Shown here: positions 60,830 through 64,000 of the stretch, one piece after another
Position numbering within the stretch: the stretch's first letter is position 1
Layout of the letters: every line of letters starts with the position of its first letter
Source: Candidatus Aminicenantes bacterium UBA1061
Lineage (GTDB): Bacteria > Acidobacteriota > Aminicenantia > Aminicenantales > Saccharicenantaceae
Assembly (NCBI GenBank): GCA_002316315.1
Contig: DCDG01000043.1
Coordinates: forward strand, 14,114 to 78,113
DNA length: 64,000 nucleotides
Direction of reading: 5' to 3'
The notes under the pieces: generated by a model
What the model saw: only the letters and a program-made list of their open reading frames with translations
Databases searched by the model: none
What the model was told of the DNA's origin: nothing
Position numbers and translations under genes: made by a program

Positions 60830-61402
60830 ATGAATAAATGGACTCTCGTCTTGATTGGCCTTTTGACACTCGCTCTGACCATACCTGCTTTAGCCGCTAA
60901 CCCCAAGGTTTTGATGAAAACATCTAGGGGTGATATAGTTATCGAACTTTATCCCGATAAGGCACCGGTGACAGTTGAGAACTTCCTGGCTTATGTCGAC
61001 AATAAATTTTATGATGGGACAATTTTCCATCGAGTCATAAAGGGATTTATGATTCAGGGCGGCGGTCTGACATCTGACATGAAAGAAAAAGCAGCCAAAA
61101 GGCCACCAATAAAAAATGAAGCTGACAACGGCTTAAAAAATTTACGTGGGACAATCGCCATGGCCAGAACAGCTGATATAAATAGTGCTACCAGCCAGTT
61201 TTTTATCAATCTCGTTGATAATACTTTCCTTGATCATGTGCCTGGCGATCCGGCCAAGTTCGGTTATGCTGTTTTTGGTAAAGTTACTCAAGGTATGGAC
61301 GTTGTTGACGCCATCGCCAATGTTCAGACCTCAGCCAAAGGGATGCATCGAGACGTACCGGTCGAACCTGTCGTCATCATTTCTGTCAGCCGGGTTCAAT
61401 AA
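60830..61402 (+). CDS. Cyclophilin-type peptidyl-prolyl isomerase, exported
   Basis: 190 residues from the ATG at 60830, chosen because GGAGGT lies 5 bases upstream; longer readings have no site. Residues 5-22 are a signal peptide (LIGLLTLALTIPALAA). The catalytic domain has FHRVIKGFMIQGG (catalytic Arg), TIAMARTADINSATSQFFIN (the Gln/Phe signature) and FGYAVFGKVTQGMDVV. It isomerises prolyl bonds of exported proteins in the periplasm. A short two-helix membrane protein gene follows 61 bases later. Confidence 0.94.
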   Translation: MNKWTLVLIGLLTLALTIPALAANPKVLMKTSRGDIVIELYPDKAPVTVENFLAYVDNKFYDGTIFHRVIKGFMIQGGGLTSDMKEKAAKRPPIKNEADNGLKNLRGTIAMARTADINSATSQFFINLVDNTFLDHVPGDPAKFGYAVFGKVTQGMDVVDAIANVQTSAKGMHRDVPVEPVVIISVSRVQ

Positions 61403-61463
61403 TGAGCTTTAAACTATCTCAGGCTGACCGGGAATAAAAAAACCAGCTTCGCAGCACGGATTG

Positions 61464-61679
61464 ATGTTTAACTGGGTTTTTGCACTGTTTCATTTCTCTC
61501 TTTATTTGGGGCTGGTGGCTTATTCGGTTTATTCTTTGATTGAGGGACGATGGGGGACCGGGCTGATTCTGCTGGCTTTCCTTACCGCTTACTATTTTCT
61601 TGTCCTTCATCAAGGAGTTCTAAAAGAAATAAAGAGGAAAAAAAAGAAACCTTTTGTGCGGAAACAACAATTAAGATAG
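61464..61679 (+). CDS. Small two-helix membrane protein of unknown function
   Basis: 71 residues. Two hydrophobic segments (VFALFHFSLYLGLVAYSVYSLI and GTGLILLAFLTAYYFLVL) are linked by a short EGRW turn, and the end is strongly basic (KRKKKKPFVRK), which would place the C-terminus in the cytoplasm. I do not recognise the family. The ATG at 61464 is preceded by an in-frame TTG; ribosome site weak. Same direction as the cyclophilin before and the M28 gene after, so it may be in a short transcription unit. Confidence 0.55.
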   Translation: MFNWVFALFHFSLYLGLVAYSVYSLIEGRWGTGLILLAFLTAYYFLVLHQGVLKEIKRKKKKPFVRKQQLR

Positions 61680-61765
61680 ATGAAGGTAAGCTGAAACAGC
61701 AACCTGTAAGAGATATATAATTATAATTAAAACAATTAGGATAAAATACACAAAAGAGGTTAATA

Positions 61766-63241
61766 ATGAATAGAAAAGCACGGATTATTTTAGGCTGTTT
61801 AATTTTAATCTGGCCGGCAGTCAGCCTGCTGGCCGGCGAGACACCAGCTCATCTAAAAAAAGCTGTGGCTGCTATTGATCCCATCCTCCCCTACCAGCTA
61901 GCTCGAACCATGGCCTCGGCTGAGTTTGCTGGCAGATTGACAGGAGATGAGGGCTATACTAAGGCAGCCAGATGGGCAGCCGGGAAATTCAAAGAGTGGG
62001 GACTTAAGCCCCTGGAGGCTAAAACTGGTTACCTCCAGCCATATCCTTCTCCATATACTCTGATAGATGAGTCAGCCATGACTCTTTACCTGCCGGATAA
62101 GCCCGGTCAGGATGGACAGCCAGTAAATCAAAAAATTGAGTTAAAACCAGAAAAAGACTTTTTGCCTCTCTTCTTTTCTGATAGCGGAGATAAGACAGGC
62201 GAGCTGGTTTTTGCCGGCTGGGGTATTTCTGCTCCCGAACTAAACTATGATGATTACGCTGGTCTGGAAGTCAAAGGCAAATATGTTCTTTGTTTCCGGG
62301 GAACGCCTGAGCCGGGCAGAGCTGAATTTCAGTATCATGATGAACACCGGACCAGAATGAAAACGGCCAGAGATAAAGGGGCCCTCGGCTTGATTTATAT
62401 TTACCCTCAAGTCCAGGCCAATCCAAATGGCGACTGGCTTCAGGGCTTCATGCCAGCCATGATCAGCGAGAAAACAGCTGATGCTATTTTTAAAGAAATC
62501 AATTCGACCACAGCTGAATTGAAAAAGGCCCTTCAGACTTACCGGCGCCCGATATCTTTTCCTCTGAAGTCAAAGCTGGCTTATTCGGTCAAATCCAGAC
62601 ATTTCCCGGAAGGAACTGGCTATAACGTCGCTGGCTGGGTGGAAGGTTCTGATCCAAAACTAAAAAAGGAATTGATTATAGTCGGGGGACATTTTGACCA
62701 CTGCGGTCGTCACCTTGGATTGCTGTTTCCCGGTGCTGATGACAACGCCAGCGGGTCAGCTGTCGTCATGACTCTGGCCAGGGCTTTCAGCACGAGTCAG
62801 TCCAAACCTAAAAGATCAATTATGTTTGTCCTCTTTGGTGGTGAAGAAATGGGCCTCATGGGTTCAAATTATTTGGCCGAACATCTCCCGGCTGGATTCA
62901 CCCAGGTGGCCGCCATGTTTAATTTTGATATGGAAGGAGAAGGTGATGGTGCCTGGTGCAGCTTGAGTGCCGAACCTCCAGCCCTCAGGGAAGCTGTGGA
63001 GAGAGCCAATCAGGAGATAGACATAATTAGGGGAATTAATGTAATGAGACGAGTTGGAGTCAGAGGTTCGGATTTCGCTCCTTTCTTTCTGAAAGGCATT
63101 CCGGTGGTCAGTCTGGGCTCAAACGGCCCGCACTTAGCCTATCACGGGACAGGAGATACAATTTATCGCCTCAACCCTGAAATTATGGGCGATATCGCCC
63201 GGGTTTCGTTCCTCTCTATTTACTATCTGGCCGATAGGTGA
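61766..63241 (+). CDS. Secreted M28 family metallopeptidase, second copy
   Basis: 491 residues. Residues 5-23 are a signal peptide. A PA-like insert is followed by GGHFDHCG (His), PGADDNASGSAV (Asp), FGGEEMG (Glu pair), FNFDMEGEGD (Asp) and AYHGTGDT (His), the complete di-zinc site of family M28. It is an exopeptidase paralogous to the enzyme at 58151-59731 but with a shorter C-terminal region. AAGAGG lies about 6 bases before the ATG. The phosphatidylserine decarboxylase gene begins 39 bases after the stop. Confidence 0.92.
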   Translation: MNRKARIILGCLILIWPAVSLLAGETPAHLKKAVAAIDPILPYQLARTMASAEFAGRLTGDEGYTKAARWAAGKFKEWGLKPLEAKTGYLQPYPSPYTLIDESAMTLYLPDKPGQDGQPVNQKIELKPEKDFLPLFFSDSGDKTGELVFAGWGISAPELNYDDYAGLEVKGKYVLCFRGTPEPGRAEFQYHDEHRTRMKTARDKGALGLIYIYPQVQANPNGDWLQGFMPAMISEKTADAIFKEINSTTAELKKALQTYRRPISFPLKSKLAYSVKSRHFPEGTGYNVAGWVEGSDPKLKKELIIVGGHFDHCGRHLGLLFPGADDNASGSAVVMTLARAFSTSQSKPKRSIMFVLFGGEEMGLMGSNYLAEHLPAGFTQVAAMFNFDMEGEGDGAWCSLSAEPPALREAVERANQEIDIIRGINVMRRVGVRGSDFAPFFLKGIPVVSLGSNGPHLAYHGTGDTIYRLNPEIMGDIARVSFLSIYYLADR

Positions 63242-63280
63242 TTTTGTTAATAAAAGAAAAAAACAGAAAAGAGAAAAACC

Positions 63281-63922
63281 ATGAAAGTGGCACGAGAAGG
63301 TTTGGTTTTCTGGCTTCCAGCACTCATTCTGGCCGCTGGCCTGCTGATTCCCGGCTGGTGGGTTGGCAGCCTTCTCTTCTTTTTGCTAGCTGCTGCTTTT
63401 GCCTTTTTTTTCCGTGACCCGGCGCGCCGGCCGCCAGCTGGACCAGACCTCGTTCTGTCACCAGCTGATGGTCAGGTGCTGAAAATAGAGTCTTTTACCA
63501 ACCAGCCTGAAGTAGTTGGACCTGGTCAGAAAATCAGCATTTTCCTTTCTCTGCTGGATGTACATTTCACCCGTTCGCCCTTGGCGGCAGAAATCGTCAA
63601 GGTGGATTATAACCCGGGCAAGTTTTTTCCTGCTTACCGGGACGAAGCCAGCAGCCAGAACGAATCAAATAGCCTGGTGCTGGCAACTGAAGCAGGTCAG
63701 ATATTTTTAAAACAAATGGTAGGAGTTGCTGCCAGGCGGATTAAGTGCTATGTTAAGCCAGGAGACAGAGTTCAAGCTGGTCAGAAAATCGGACTGATGT
63801 ACTTTGGTTCCCGTGTTGATCTTTTCCTGCCGGCCAGCATCAAGCTAAAAATCAGTCCTGGACAGAAGGTGAAAGGAGGCTTAACCATAATAGGAGAAAT
63901 CAAAAATGAAGGTAAAGATTAA
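63281..63922 (+). CDS. psd: Phosphatidylserine decarboxylase, short form
   Basis: 213 residues, the archaeal/PSD-A-like short form. One or two N-terminal helices (FWLPALILAAGLLIPGWWVGSLLFFLLAAAFAFFF) precede the enzyme domain with PADGQVLKI, FLSLLDVHFTRSP (catalytic His) and the self-cleavage site FGSRVDLFLP with Ser177, which becomes the pyruvoyl group. It makes phosphatidylethanolamine from phosphatidylserine at the inner membrane. Its 3' end overlaps the pssA start by 17 bases, the usual psd-pssA arrangement. Confidence 0.94.
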   Translation: MKVAREGLVFWLPALILAAGLLIPGWWVGSLLFFLLAAAFAFFFRDPARRPPAGPDLVLSPADGQVLKIESFTNQPEVVGPGQKISIFLSLLDVHFTRSPLAAEIVKVDYNPGKFFPAYRDEASSQNESNSLVLATEAGQIFLKQMVGVAARRIKCYVKPGDRVQAGQKIGLMYFGSRVDLFLPASIKLKISPGQKVKGGLTIIGEIKNEGKD

Positions 63923-64000
63923 AAAGCCTGTTCCAAAAATATATTTTCTTCCAAGCTTATTTACTCTGACTAGTGTTTTTTTTGGTTTTCTGAGTTTAAC
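63906..64000 (+). CDS. pssA: CDP-diacylglycerol-serine O-phosphatidyltransferase, 5' end only
   Basis: The frame is open from the ATG at 63906 to the window end (31 codons). KIYFLPSLFTLTSVFFGFLSL is the characteristic PssA start (first helix with Pro-Ser/Asn-Leu-Phe-Thr). AGGAG lies 9 bases upstream. Overlapping psd fits the serine-to-ethanolamine phospholipid pathway. Catalytic residues lie beyond the window. Confidence 0.85.
   Translation, partial: MKVKIKKPVPKIYFLPSLFTLTSVFFGFLSL

Overview
The window looks like chromosome of a Gram-negative, probably anaerobic heterotrophic bacterium with about 47-48% GC. It has outer-membrane-type secreted proteins, a lipoprotein, Tat signals, a pssA/psd phospholipid operon and many secreted hydrolases. 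The mix of secreted glycosidases, M28 peptidases, DUF6599/DUF362 proteins and NifU/NifS-type Fe-S assembly reminds me of Candidatus Aminicenantes (OP8) or relatives. That placement is inference only. There is no integrated phage, no CRISPR array and no complete transposon; almost all of the window is single-copy coding DNA.

Layout: 1-2.7 kb, a partial GH42-like beta-galactosidase and a GH18 hydrolase (minus). 2.9-7.4 kb, an APC permease, a SYLF-domain protein and nifU-nifS (plus). 7.6-10.7 kb, a DUF4097 lipoprotein and a serine beta-lactamase-family hydrolase. 10.8-14.8 kb, a complete fructose-type PTS in one operon (HPr-EI-EIIA fusion, EIIB, EIIC). 15.0-19.4 kb, carA-carB. 19.5-27.0 kb, a two-gene operon of very large proteins of unknown function, the first Tat-exported. 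27-35 kb, a membrane phosphatase/sulfatase-superfamily protein, a CDP-alcohol phosphotransferase, a GlsB-family remnant, DUF6599, DUF362, DUF456, LarA and OsmC proteins. 35.7-41.3 kb, a C69 peptidase and a large GH38 alpha-mannosidase. 41.4-43.6 kb, divergent myo-inositol-phosphate synthase and a PI-phosphate-synthase-like enzyme. 43.6-46.4 kb, an odd GlmU homologue, a TPR protein and LarB. 46.5-50.9 kb, dnaG-rpoD, tRNA-CAU and a zinc-ribbon protein. 50.9-57.8 kb, a fatty acyl-CoA ligase and gyrB-gyrA. 58.1-64 kb, two M28 peptidases, a beta-barrel protein, a cyclophilin, a small membrane protein, psd and the start of pssA.

Most striking observations. (1) The carbamoyl-phosphate synthase resembles the eukaryotic CPS1/CAD type in sequence, and its glutaminase subunit has Gly where the catalytic Cys should be, so it is probably ammonia-dependent, like mammalian CPS1. 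(2) The 7.4-kb operon of a Tat-exported 1144-residue protein and a 1339-residue partner looks like an uncharacterised two-component extracytoplasmic system. (3) The GlmU homologue keeps its acetyltransferase half but has lost the nucleotidyltransferase signature. (4) Several genes have -10 boxes only 5-10 bases before their start codon and no Shine-Dalgarno sequence, suggesting leaderless transcripts. (5) A 208-bp element with terminal inverted repeats (GGGGTCGGGCCA) separates the PTS operon from carA, with a third copy of the end 20 kb away.

Promoters with 17-18 bp spacing and near-consensus sigma-70 boxes are readable upstream of many genes and are listed. All calls were made by eye, without database searches; family assignments rest on remembered motifs.
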